Shown here: positions 50,040 through 62,800 of the stretch, in pieces
Position numbering within the stretch: position 1 is the stretch's first letter
Layout: each line of letters begins with the position of its first letter
Origin: Apostichopus japonicus
Lineage: Eukaryota > Echinodermata > Holothuroidea > Aspidochirotida > Stichopodidae
Length of the DNA stretch: 64,000 nucleotides
Reading direction: 5' to 3'
NCBI RefSeq assembly: GCF_037975245.1
Contig: NC_092569.1
Span: 32,631,668 to 32,695,667, forward strand
Notes under the pieces: model-generated
Told to the model about the DNA's origin: nothing
What the model saw: the letters and a program-made list of their open reading frames with translations, nothing else
Database searches by the model: none
Position numbers and translations under genes: made by a program

Positions 50040-50246
50040 TAGGTCCTCCTGCAAGCAGGAACTCGCGAAGAAGCCTCATTGGATTATCAAAGCCGCATGC
50101 TGACCTAAGTCATATTTAACGTCCATGATAATGAATTGTCAACAAATCTGTAACTGGACGACATACATTAATCTTGGAGTGACTCGAACTTGGGACCTTA
50201 TGATTGAAGGGCACTGGCGTTACTAACCACTGTGCTAACACTCCTA
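50040..50246 (-). mobile_element. tRNA-derived SINE
   Basis: On the minus strand a tRNA-like head starts at about 50246: ggagtgttagcacagtggtt contains a perfect A box (tagcacagtgg), and agttcgagtcactcc about 35 bp later holds the B box and pairs with the 5' end as an acceptor stem. The anticodon loop lacks the invariant T33, so it is not a tRNA gene. A tail of about 140 bp with cgcgagttcctgcttgcagg follows. The ends are approximate. Confidence 0.65.
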
Positions 50247-51542
50247 AATAATGACTTAATATCCTAAGTAATATCATGAATGAATATTAATATGGATACA
50301 TGTGGGCATATGTAGCAGCTTACTGGCGTAAGAACTTGAATGAATATTCATGTGCATGAGCATATGTGAATATAGGCAGCTTTGTACTACTGTAAGGACC
50401 AGCCAGTTTAGACAATTGTTTGATGCTAATACCACTATATATACGGTCATCGAATATCATGCTCCAGAGCACTCGTATGGGCAGTATGAAGATTGTATTC
50501 ATACTGACAATACAAGCGTTTGGATCGGGGCATGACAGTACAGTATAGAATAACAAATTGTCCTAACTGGATGTGGTTCGGATTGCAGTATAAATACCTC
50601 GACTTGATGATTATTGACTCAAAATATATATCAATAACCCCCTGACACCTTATATGAATTATTTACATGGCATTAACCTCCTGACAAAACAGATCTGCAG
50701 GGAGTGAGATTCCGGAAAATTTAGGATTAAATATCGAAATTGACCTCTTGTTCTGAAAAACTGTAAAGTGCAATTATAATAATGTGTACAGTATTCATTC
50801 AGTGAATATGTAACAATAATGTCAAGCGATGCGAACATGCCTAATGACCCCATTATGAAAGGCCCAAGTAAAAAAAGCTCTGCTCTCGAACGTCTTGCCG
50901 AACGAGAAGATTTAACTTATATCCGTTATGACTTATAGTCTCTTTAATAAATGAAACATAAGGCTAAACTCCTTCAGCACCCCCCCCCCCACCATCAAAG
51001 ACGGACACAGTTTATCCAGGGATTTCCCTAATTGTATATCTGGCAACATACGGTGCGGAGTACTGCTCAGTGAATGTCTCACGATGTAAAACGCAATGCG
51101 TCTCACATCTGAAGTCTTATACCTCGATTATCTGATCAACACATTAATTTGTAACTTAGTTATTCAACATGTTGCTAGAAAAGACTTTGGGATTATCAAG
51201 CCTTGGTGGTCAAGAACCTACCTGTCTTTTCATAGGTGTCATTTAAAACCGAAAAGGAAGTGCTGTCTCTCCAAAATGCAATTTTACCCGGTGGAAGTGC
51301 TTACATGTAAATATAACCGTTGGTAACATAGAATTTTAATTGCTTGACGACAACTTAAATAGTGGAATATTTCGAATTTCGAAGGAAATTTATCAGTTTT
51401 AGAAATAAACTTATGTATTTGTTAGTTTTCAAGAAAACTTGTACTATACAATTTTCTTCCATTTTGTTTGGTAAATGTGGTTGAAACAGCCAACGCATAT
51501 GGTGGTGAGTGGGGTGGGGTGTGTTTTGAGACCCCTATATTG

Positions 51543-52020
51543 TAAGGTGACCATATTTGCCTGACTGGAATCAGGGACATTTATTTCGTAACTGATATGG
51601 GAGAGGGGTCTAAGGGGAGGGGGTGTCCCCCTCCCCTTTGGAAAATTTTCTAGTGCCTAAGGTGCTTAGATGTAAAATGGTGATACTTAGAAGCACTTTT
51701 TAAATCAATTTTATTTTCAAAAATGTAGCCTTTTCTTAGATGAAATTTATTTACTTTACGAAAGAGTGCTAAGCTAGATCGATCTAGCATATTCTACTTT
51801 ACACTAGCCCACCTGAAATACTGTTTAGTTCCGTTCTGCGACTGCACACTTGAATAAATTTGTTTTTTTTTTACAATTATTTTACTTATAATGTGGGATA
51901 TTTTCGAAATTCCTGAACATTTTGACGAATCGGGGACATTTCCTGGGACACTTGTTCATCGGGGACAGCACACTGTAATCAGGGACTGTCCCCGAAAATC
52001 GGGGACGTCTGGTCACCTTT
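51543..52020. mobile_element. hAT-type MITE (478 bp) with perfect target duplication
   Basis: Starts taaggtgaccatat and ends tggtcaccttt, giving an inverted ~11-bp end. It is flanked by identical ctatattg on both sides (51535-51542 and 52021-52028). The interior carries gggacatttcc and gggactgtcccc motifs near the right end. No coding capacity. Confidence 0.88.
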
Positions 52021-53818
52021 CTATATTGCCATGACAGGTGTTAAACACATAGTAAAGAAACTGCTCTCTTTCCAGCTCTGCTCCAATTTAGATACAGCAA
52101 ATACCTTTCTGTCTACATACCAACATTCACTCACACCCACAACTATAGAGTAAGCATATTCCCTCAAAGGTATTCGTTTTCCCTGTAAGGTATAAAGACA
52201 GACAGTTAAATTGAAACAACTGAACCAGTCAATGTTGGTTTCGCGTCCTTAACGATACACCTACGACTCGAAAGATTGGGATGTCTTTGTCACGTAGACC
52301 CCACATTTCTCAGGTCGCATACTTATCTCTTGTATCCGGTATTACACAAACACTTTGAAAGATATATTTACCCGTATCAATAATGCCCATTGAGCCCAGT
52401 TGAAGTAACAAAATATATGAAAAAATAAAATGTATTAAAATATAGGAGGATCGGAGAATTTAATTTTGTTACTGTTGCCTTTTAAATATGATTAAAAATA
52501 ACATGGAATGAAATATAACTGAATAACTTTCTCCGTTTGTTGAGATTTCATATATTGGCACGTTATATCTATGTTGACTTCGACACGACCATTTCCCATA
52601 ATCATTAGGATCTACTTCCTTACACTATCCGTTGGTTTTATTGAGATTTTGAACATTCAAATTTTTTCACGTTTGATCTGAACTGACTTGAGCTGATCTT
52701 TGACCTTCTTGAAGCTCTAAAAACTATGTAGGATATGTATAAAAGTCCAGAGTGATTTTTTGGGTATATCATCGTAATTAATTGATCGTATTTACACATT
52801 TGGCGTCGCATGGAATTACATGTTCAAGCTTTCATGGCTAGAAAAGTTTTGAGTATTGTCGAAACTATGACGTTCCAAAAATTGATATAAAAACAGTAAT
52901 ATCTAGTTATACATTTTGCCCGTCTACTAACTAAATAGGTAAATGTAGCATTATGACGCCACATGAAAATTAAATTTGGTTCTTTCTCGTTTCTCATACG
53001 TTTACAACTTGCGACACGACTTAGACTGACGTGGAACTATGAACAACATCTATGTTACTTTTGAAATATAATGAATGGTATGTGAGAAACGAAACACATT
53101 ATAGTAGGAATCTCTTATTGCATTTTGCTCACTGCAAATGAACTTGAAAATAAATTGCATAATATTAAAAGCCGATACTAAAATGAATACTCCCGGTATA
53201 ACACGAATTATTGCGTCATATAAGTATTACATATGCGGGAATTGAAGAGTCAATAAAAGACTTTCTAAGGTGGATTGACAAGTGATCTACGACTTTACTT
53301 CTACTAGGAAGACGAAATGCGAATAGGATACGATCAAAAGGTTTTGATAATTATACGATGTATCGATTATTGAACACGATGAGAGAGTGTGGGAAAGCAA
53401 AGAGTCTACTGCTCTTATCTACCGAAATACATTTAAATGAGTAAACTTCTAAACATGTAACCAATACATATGAGTTCAACTTCCGCGTTCCTTAAATGTC
53501 CTGGAATAATTCTTCTCCGCACAATTATCCATAAATAAATGTATAGCATGATACGATAAGCTGAAACAGCTATTAACCAAAACCTGTAATGGAACGCATT
53601 GATTAAATGTATTCGCTACGGATCAGGTCAGCCACAGAGCATGCGTAGTGACATTCTTGTGATGAAAATTTGATACCGAATTGCTTCTATTGGCATCCGT
53701 AGTAGAATAATTTTAATTTTCATTGAATCACCTTGTCTAGATGTTGTATTTCATTGTCGTTTCATTCCTCGTCGACGGTTCACAACTTTCACCTCAACTC
53801 AAAAATTATTTCGATATC

Positions 53819-53899
53819 ATGGAAAATCTTCCAGGACGACAATGTTGGCAAAGTGTCTTGGCAGTTTTGATGTTATGGAGTTTTCTTGAATCAGACATG
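53819..53899 (+). CDS. FReD gene exon 1: signal peptide
   Basis: ATG at 53819 begins MENLPGRQCWQSVLAVLMLW then SFLESDM, with a hydrophobic core, before the donor gtaagt. It is phase 0 and joins 57579-57609, giving VIASVVSQAS, a plausible signal peptidase region. The start is an inference; an upstream in-frame ATG at 53741 exists. The intron to exon 2 is about 3.7 kb. Confidence 0.6.
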
Positions 53900-56800
53900 G
53901 TAAGTCACTTTTCAAATAAATACTGTTTCTGAGACTCTCGCATGCAAATATTGCTCTGATATTTTCAATTTCATATGTTGTTGAAAATAATATTATGATA
54001 ACTTTTTGAATACTGCCAAGTTGATTTCAGGAGTTTTATTTAAATCGTTTTTCTGACTTTGAAGACATCCTTAAGCTTCTATATTTATCGAGTTGCCTGC
54101 CTTCACCCATGTTCCTTGTTTTAAGACAAAGAAACAAACATCAGTTAAATAGTGTAAAATAGTGAAAAAGCATGAAGTTCATTTTAATAAGTTATGCTTT
54201 TTTTTTAAAGTTTGAAAGGAGAAATGTTTCTCTCTAACTTGAATCAATTCTTGTTCCAGAAGCAAATCACACGCTCTCATTTCCATAGTACTAGAGTAAA
54301 TTTGCTATCGTATTAACTAAATTTGAACACAAAGAACGGAGGGGGGATGGGGGAGGGGTGGAAGACGAAAATAGTATCTCCTAATTGCTAGTAAAGATTG
54401 CAGTTTGAAACACGTGTTTAATAGTGCGAACTTAAATACGACATTATTTAACACATATATTCAAAGTGAAGTATAATTGGAAAAGATTCCCTTGTATATC
54501 TCTCACTTTCCTTTTTTCAATGAATTTATCAAATTGATTCAATTATATTTTTATCTCACTTCTCCAGTAAACTATGAGAATATACCGAAATATCTCTGAC
54601 ATGAACATTCTTTCCAATTTATCTCATATTCATCGTTTGACTTCATGATATTTCGAGTCAATAATTCTAGTTCATATTCATTTCTCTAGGAAAAGATAAA
54701 CAAATAAGTAAACTTCATAACATTTCACTCTGTTCCAGTTATCTGTATAAAATATTCAATCCTTTATCTTCAATTTCAAAGAAAAAACTTCCATTACATG
54801 TACCATCTGTTCATTTTACTTGGTACAAGACATAGCTAAATTATATTCAGAAAAGTTCATAATTATAATGTTACCTAATCGTGAAATTGCCAATTTCCTT
54901 CTTTGATCTTTCTTATGATTTCCCGTCTTTAATTTACTAGTCACATGACTTGTCTTTACTCGTACAGATTTCAATGACAATTTCGAATGCAAATGCTAAT
55001 GTTTAACGTAGCTGCCATGTTAACATTGTATCAGATTTAATATTCTGTTTTAGCTAGTAGAGACTCAAAGCTAAACCATTTACTCTTTTCACTTCCCTTA
55101 TGTTAATTTACGTGATACTGAATCTACACTCCACAAGTAAGATTTGTTTTTACTCAGTTCCTGTTTTTTGCGGATAGAATATCCAACATAAATATCATCG
55201 AGCCAAGTTAAATTTTTCTACATATGGTTAAATTTTTCAATGCAGTTATGAATACATACGTTAAAACGTAAATATATATTTCCAGTGCTGTTATCAAGGC
55301 GTTGTTCTGCTATAAACAATCCAAAAACACTCCAATGTTGTATGTTCTCGTATCTCGAACATCATTTTATATAATTCATAATTAACGATCTACATTAAAA
55401 CAAGTATAGCGCTAACGGAAGATTAAAAAATTGTGAAGGTTGAAGTTAAAGATGTAATGTCCAAATATATCATTATGACGTCCTAACATAGAGAGGCCTG
55501 CATTTAAGGCATTAGAATCTCAAGGGAGATTGGATATTTCACTATGCTACATATGCCGACACCGTAACGTAATCCGCAATAAATACTACATTTATCAAGT
55601 AGTCTTAGATTTGAATAACATTTTATCCCTTGCATATATTATAGCTGTAGGCCACCTACATGTTGCTTGTGTAAGTTGCTAAATCATATATTTTATAATA
55701 TTTTCGTCATTAGTTTTCCATGATACTTGGTATTGCTACAAACTAACTAAACTAGAAGTTGATACAAAATGTGATCCGACAAAGTAACTCACTCTTTCCT
55801 TATTGATAACATTAATTTCAGACAGTCGGCAATTTTTTTAATAATTACGTCATCATGGTAAATGTTCTTTGTTGTTGTAATTTAATTTATTGACATCGAA
55901 GGGAATAATTATGTTAAGTTCCTCAGTATCTTTAATTTGGGATCACACAATATTATCTTTAAGAACTAATTTGTTGTGCAATACCGTTGCCTTCACCTAG
56001 AGAAATTGGAAAATTGTTTCCAATACATTCCAATACTTTTTGATCAAGTTCACATAGATTACTCAAAATGTTCGCTTTTAACTTATTTTATCGCAATAAT
56101 TCCACAATTGGGTTGGATAAATAAGAACCCAGTATACAGTAAATATGTGACCAACTCAGGTACTGGATTGTTCTAATAAATATTTTATGAAGTTACAAAA
56201 CTTAACAATTTGTTAAACTAAATGAAATAACGTGACTGTAGTCCTTGGTAAGAGTCATAAACAGATAAACACAATCAATGAATTAGAGACATTTTCAACA
56301 TCTGCATCGTTTGGTCAAGCTTAGTAATCGGTTTAATAATTGATACAAAGACCTCTTCATGATATGAGTAAATACTAACATTTACTTAATCACCAAATGT
56401 ACTGATTCTTATTTTTTTTTTCTCTCCATATTTCATGTTCCGCCATCTGCAATATAGATTCTTGAACAACCCGTATAGGTAGTATTAGATGATAAATATT
56501 ATAGACATTAACAATAGTTCAATTTAAACTTTCAATTGATAGGTATTCTAAAATATGGACAATTTCTATCTGTGGTATAAGTTACGAAGATCTGAGTCAT
56601 TCAATCAGAGAATATATGTCTGATCTCAGGTTGTAATTTGTTTTATCTTCTTCAAAACTGCCAGCTCTTCCCATCTTTGGATAAAATATGTTGTATCGCT
56701 AATAAAAGTAATCAGCGTTTCTAATACTCACCTAAATTATCAATTGACGTCTCGAATCTTAAAAAGTTAGAGTATCTCTAAAATAGTCCTATCCACAATA

Positions 56801-59800
56801 TAAACACACATATAAACAGTTGCCCATATTACGAATTGCATTTTTTGTTAAATCATATTACCTGGGACACTAAGACTAGCCAAAACCCGCTGCAGGAAAG
56901 CGGAAAAGCTATGTAAATACGCAGTTTGTCTACAAAGAAACATTTTAACAGATTTAGGTTGTGTTTTTTAAAGAGCGTTTTTGCCTCTTTGTGCTTCTCT
57001 GTCCAAACAAAACGCTGTGTCGATCAATTTGTAGAAAATATAAAAGCCAAGCTTTATGTACGCCTTTGTAGGTCAAGGTAATTTCCCTTTAGAAATCGTA
57101 ATTGAATGCTACAAGCATTGTGTGATTTCAACGATACTTAGCTGCCAAAAGCAGCAAAACGAGATTAGAAAATATAAAAAGAGTATTATGAGAAAAACAA
57201 CAACAACTCTTCAGTGTACGACAGCTGAGGTAAGTAAATATTACTTACTGGATTGTTTTTCAAGCAACACGACTTGAAAATTAGGTTATATTCTTGTCAT
57301 GATACTGTTTTATTAGATCAATTGACATCCTGCCTAATCATCTGTTCAGTGACATAGTTGCAATAGATACTTCTCATTCCCCATTTTCGTAACTTTTGCA
57401 GTACATTCTGAAGCAGCAAAACCAGGTTAGAAAATAAAAATAGATTATGAAGAGAAATACAGAGCAAATTATCAAAATCTCCAGTGTACGGTATGTAGAG
57501 TGAAGTGAAATATTATGTACTACGGTGATACTTCGTGCTTCCCATTTTTGTAACATTTTCAGTTCTATTCTTTAACAGGTCATCGCCAGCGTCGTGAGCC
57601 AAGCATCAGGTTAGTCTATTTAAATTAATATGGTTTGACAGATAAAATTGACGTATCATTGATGGATTGATTGGTTTTGTTACAACGGTAACAAATTGCT
57701 AAGCATGTCGTGGTGGGAATCTTTACTCTTGAACGATGTCTTCTTTGTCTTAGAGTACGCTAAATCACAATTGCAGTGTTTCAAATCTATGCTTGCCTTC
57801 TCTTACCAGGTGTACGTCAGCGGATATTTCTATACCCACTTAGTTATTCACAAACCCATGTAGTCAATTATAGAAGCTGAACTGTAAATATTAATTTTAA
57901 TTGACAGAGAAATATTACAAACAGATTTGTGTTTGTTGATATCTAATATTGAACTAGTCGTCGAGTAACTGTTGTAAGCTACCGGTACCTGAAGTCGTTG
58001 ACTTCCGATAGATTTAAAATATCCTCATTACATTTGATTGATGAAAACATTATGCAGGCCTTCTAAATACCTATCTAACATACTAACGCACGTTCAGGCA
58101 TAAATATGTATGCACAAACCTTCATTTCAGTGGACAATTATACAGGTTTACTTCAATTTACACATAGGTTCTTCATACTTTGTTTTTCAACAACCCGAGT
58201 ACCCGAGGGATTGCAAAGAAGTATTGAATGCCTGCTCTTCTACCCACAATACATCTGGGGTGTACCTTATTAAACCCGATGGCTACCCTGAACCATTTGA
58301 AGCCTACTGTGATAATGATCTTGAAAATGGAGGATGGACGGTAAGATTTATATTGAAAAGTTATTATCATAGTTAACACTCTCATGTAGCAACGTTCAAG
58401 ATCACTTTATAACTCATAGAATCACATTACTGAAGAAAGCCGGGAGAGATGTTCATGCGAATCTGTGAATACTTATAATCAATTGCGCTCCATTTCACAT
58501 TTCAGAAAATCTATGGGAAGTTAAGGAGAAAATCTTTAAATTTGTGAAAGTCAGAAGTTTAATGTTACTTCATGTTTTTTATTTAACCAACAACAATTCT
58601 CGTCATTCGGTAAATGTTTTAGATGTATTTGGAAGTGTGCTACAACGAAGACTTCAAGACAATGAATACCAAAGGAATCCTTATTCATAGACGTTTATTG
58701 TGTTTACATATTTGACTTGTAATTTCATTCATAAATATAACAGGTTTTGCAAAGACGATTAAGGGAATCTATTAACTTCAATCGAACATGGAAGGACTTC
58801 AGAAACGGCTTCGGGTTTCCACGAAGTGAGGTTTGGCTTGGAAATGAGAAAGTTGCTTTTCTAACCAACCAGAAACAGTATCAACTACGACTGGAGTTTC
58901 AGAATGCTGCGGGACAGTCTTACTACGTAACATATGACAACTTTCGTATTTCTGATGAATGGGGGCAATATTCACTGTCAAGTTTAGGTTCATGCCGAGG
59001 AACACCAAGTAAGTCAAAATAAAATAAACGACAATGTGACCCGACTCTTTCAATTCTAGGTTACTTAAAGCACATGTTCTCTTTTAATAGCGTTGAATTT
59101 GATCTACGGTCAATATATATAGCTTTGATTTGTCTCGTTTTTCACCAGACTACATTTGTATGTTTAAGTCATCTTGGAATAGATAGAAGGTATCTACAAT
59201 TACCATATTCTGTATATATATTTCACTAGGTGAGCAAAGTAATATGACCAGAGCATAAACTTAGCTGAATAAATTTATAGGCAAATTTTGTCGTTATTTT
59301 GTTGACGCAGACATGATGGTTTGGAAAGGAGAAAACATAAGGAGATAGTAATTATGCCGAGGAAAGAAATAATATATTTTCTATAGTGACTTCATCAAAA
59401 CTAAACAGAGATTTATACTATAAAGAGGTCGTAACTATAGTTTCAGAAGATTTATTGCCTGACTTGCTATAATTATTTTCGCTTTTGCTTGTTTAATCTT
59501 TTGATTTAATGAGCTCCGTTGGAAATAATCGTTTCTTATTCGATTCAAATATTGCAGTGTTTTCTTTCACATGATAGAAGCACAACTTTTTATATCGCAT
59601 ATTGATTAAAAACGATTCCTTCATACAGATTCAAACATTAAATGGTGTCCGACTAACGAAATATTCACCAACGAAACATGTGAGAGGAGGTGTGAGGACC
59701 CTAAGACCTGCGTCTCTTCAACCTCTCTTGCAAAACCAGAGAGATGTGCTTGTGTCGGTGAATATATGATTCATGAGGGAAATTGCATTCCTCAGAACCA

Positions 59801-62800
59801 ATGCGGATGTTTTGCTGCTGACAAGGGAGGTATCTTAAGGGTCAGTACTTTGACTACGGTCAATATTGTTCACATCTTCTTCTTTCTCTAACATGTCTCT
59901 AACATATTCTTATTTTCTAACATTTTCTTCTTTTTCTTTCATTCATGTCTTTTTATTTTAATAGGTCAAGACCCTTAATACTTTATCAATTACTCATTTA
60001 GAAATGCTTGACTATTTTCTCCTAAGAATTAATAATGATACTCTAGTACCGTGTCCATAGTTTGTTAAATTAAATTTTCTATTGTTATTTGAAAACCAGA
60101 ACGGCGAGTCTTTCATCAATCCAGACTGTACAAGAAGATCAAACTGTAGTAATAACCAAGTAACTCTAGTAGAGAATTATCAGTGTAGCGATGACATTTT
60201 AACTGACATCTCGACTGACAGTCAAAACTGTCAGTCGAGGGATGAATTACATTTAATCAGGAAGCATAAGACCACTCCTACGGATGTGTATACCTTATAA
60301 GCCTTACATAAACAGTCTTCTGGGATACTTTGTACCACAGTCTTGCGGTTAGAAATATTTGTAGGCCTAACGTGTATTTGCAATAAGCCTGTTAATGCAA
60401 CAATTGACGACTTTCTTTTTATACAGCGGATCCACAGGCCCCTACATCGCAGTTGGCTTCGAAAACCTCCTAAAACCTTCATAAAGGTTCATGCCCATAC
60501 CTAGATTAGTCGATGAGATCACCGTTGAAATCCTACACTTCCCACTGTGACAACCACAAATTCATAATTCATTTATTAGTTGTTGTTTTTCTTTTCGCTG
60601 AATATCTTAAATTAGGAGGGCCACGTTTACATTGATTTAAGATGTACACGAAAATCAACTTGTAGGAACAACCGGCTTGTAGATGAGAGTTACCAGTGTA
60701 GTAGTGACGCAACCTGTGCTGAGAGGAACGGTGTCCGTAAATGTTACTGCAATCCAAACTACCAAGGGGACGGAGAGACGTGCCGCCACAACTGCTTTGT
60801 TGCTGACATAGGAAGTGTATTAAGGGTCAGTACGGTTCTTTCAGGTCATTTTTATAATGCTTTGTTCTTAATCATTGTCCATATAATTAGAAGGTAACCT
60901 TTACTACTCATAATTGTCGATAATCACATAACATTTACAGATAACCGAGTAGCGTGCGCATCGTGTTTGGCAGGGGCCATTGACCCATTTGTGTTTGTCG
61001 CCAGTCCAGTCAAAACTGTCAATCGAGGGATGTATAACGTTTAGTCGGGAATCACGAGACCACTCCTACGGGTGTGCATTCACTTATATGCCTGACACAA
61101 AAATTTAATGGATACTTTTTTTCACAGTCTTGCGGTTAGAACTATTTGTAGGCCTAAAGTATAGTCGCGATAAGCCGTACAATGCAATATTTGCAGCTAC
61201 CTTTTTTATGGCGGGTCCCTTTGCTTCCTTCTTCGCAGTTGGCTTCAATTTTTTTTTTATAAAACTTTCATAAAGGTTCATACACATACCTAGATCATTC
61301 GATGTGAATTTTGCATTGGCCACCTACCGTTGAAATCCTGCACTTCCCACCGTGACAACCGCAAATTCATAATTCATTTATTTATTTATTTTGCGATGAA
61401 TATCTTAATTTAGGAGGGCCAATTTTACGCTAATTCAAGATGTACACGAAAATCAACTTGTATGAACAGCCGTCTTGTAGATGAGAGTTACCAGTGTAGT
61501 AGTCACGCAACCTGTGATACGAAGAACAGTAACCGTAAATGTTACTGCAATGATGGCTACCAAGGGGACGGAGTGACGTGCACCCACAACTGCTTCGTTG
61601 CTGCCAAAAGAAGTGTATTAAGGGTCAGTTCTGTTCTTTCAGGGCCTTTTCACCGCTTTATTCTAAATTCATTGCGCATCGTGGTTGGACAGGGACCACG
61701 AACCCCACTTCCGTCGCCAGTCCAGTCAAAACTGTCAGTCGAGAGATGTATTAAATTTAGTCAGGAAGCATAAGACCACTCCTACGGATGTGTATACCTT
61801 ATAAGCCTTACATAAACAGTCTGGGATACTTTGTACCACAGTCTTGCGGTAAGAAAAATTTGTAGGCCTAACGTGTATTTGCAATAAGCCTGTTAATGCA
61901 ACAATTGACGACTATATTTTTATATCGCGGATCCATAGGTCCCTACTTCGGAGTTGGCTCAAAAACCTCCTAAAACCTTCATAAAGGTTCATGCCCATAC
62001 CTAGATTAGTCGATGGTGGGTAGCATTGGCTACCCCAGTTGAAATCATTCACTTCCCACTGTGACAACCGCAAATACCTAATTCATTTATTTATCTATTT
62101 TTCGCTGAATATCTTAAATTAGGAGGGCCAGTTTTACGCTAATTCAAGATGTACACGAAAATCAACTTGTAGGAACAACCGTCTGATAGATGAGAGTTAC
62201 CAGTGTAGTGATCATGCAACCTGTGATACGAGGAACAATGACCGTAAATGTTACTGCAATGATGGTTACCAAGGGGACGGAGTAGAGTGTACACGTGAGG
62301 TGGCTCCAAAAGATTGCTACGAGCTTTATGTTTCCGGTACACTCAGTGATGGTGTTTACACCATTTACCCTGATGGTTGGCCAAGCGGTATTCAGGTTTA
62401 CTGTGAGATGGAAAGTAACGGAGGAGGATGGACGGTGAGTTTCTCAAACATTTAATGATTTAAATTCTTCCCTTCCTCACATAAAACATTTTTTTCCCTT
62501 TTGATGTACTGCAGATCTCGTTGAGATTAAATTGACCATTTTAGGGAAAAAATATCAAGAAACAAAATACTATTGCGAATTATTTCACCTTCACAGAATG
62601 CATATCTTTTTAAAGTATTTTATGGCTTAGGATTGCTTGCTCTTAAGGATTAGTAGATTATTTAGTTGGATTACTTTTTTGTTTCCATTTCATAGGTTTT
62701 TCAGCGACGATCGAGTGCCTCCACTGACTTTTATCGTGGTTGGTCAGACTACAAGAACGGTTTCGGTAATAAAAATCAAGACCACTGGCTAGGTAGCAAA

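Larger units (their letters stand above)
48407..53818. other. Gene-poor region between EPT1 and the fibrinogen-related gene
   Basis: I can support no coding exon. It holds a purine-rich stretch (49327-49425), a short-period repeat with a SINE in it (49940-50400), a C tract near 50983 and a 478-bp hAT element (51543-52020). The rest is AT-rich and unremarkable. The 5' regulatory DNA of the fibrinogen-related gene should be near its right end. Confidence 0.5.
60222..62122. repeat. Tandem duplication of exon plus intron (about 0.7-0.8 kb units)
   Basis: Introns at 60222-60615, 60990-61413 and 61715-62122 share long stretches, such as cagtcaaaactgtcagtcga, ccacagtcttgcggt, tcataaaggttcatgcccat and acttcccactgtgacaacc, as do the exons they flank. 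The unit duplicated at least twice, with the broken exon belonging to the leftmost copy. Confidence 0.9.

Noticed and set aside
50170-50246. tRNA gene on the minus strand
   Set aside because: A and B boxes and acceptor pairing are present, but the anticodon loop lacks T33 and a long tail follows; better explained as a tRNA-derived SINE head.
60082-60300. 72-codon frame as a complete exon or gene
   Set aside because: Only the first about 30 codons match the sister exons; the rest is duplicated intron sequence.
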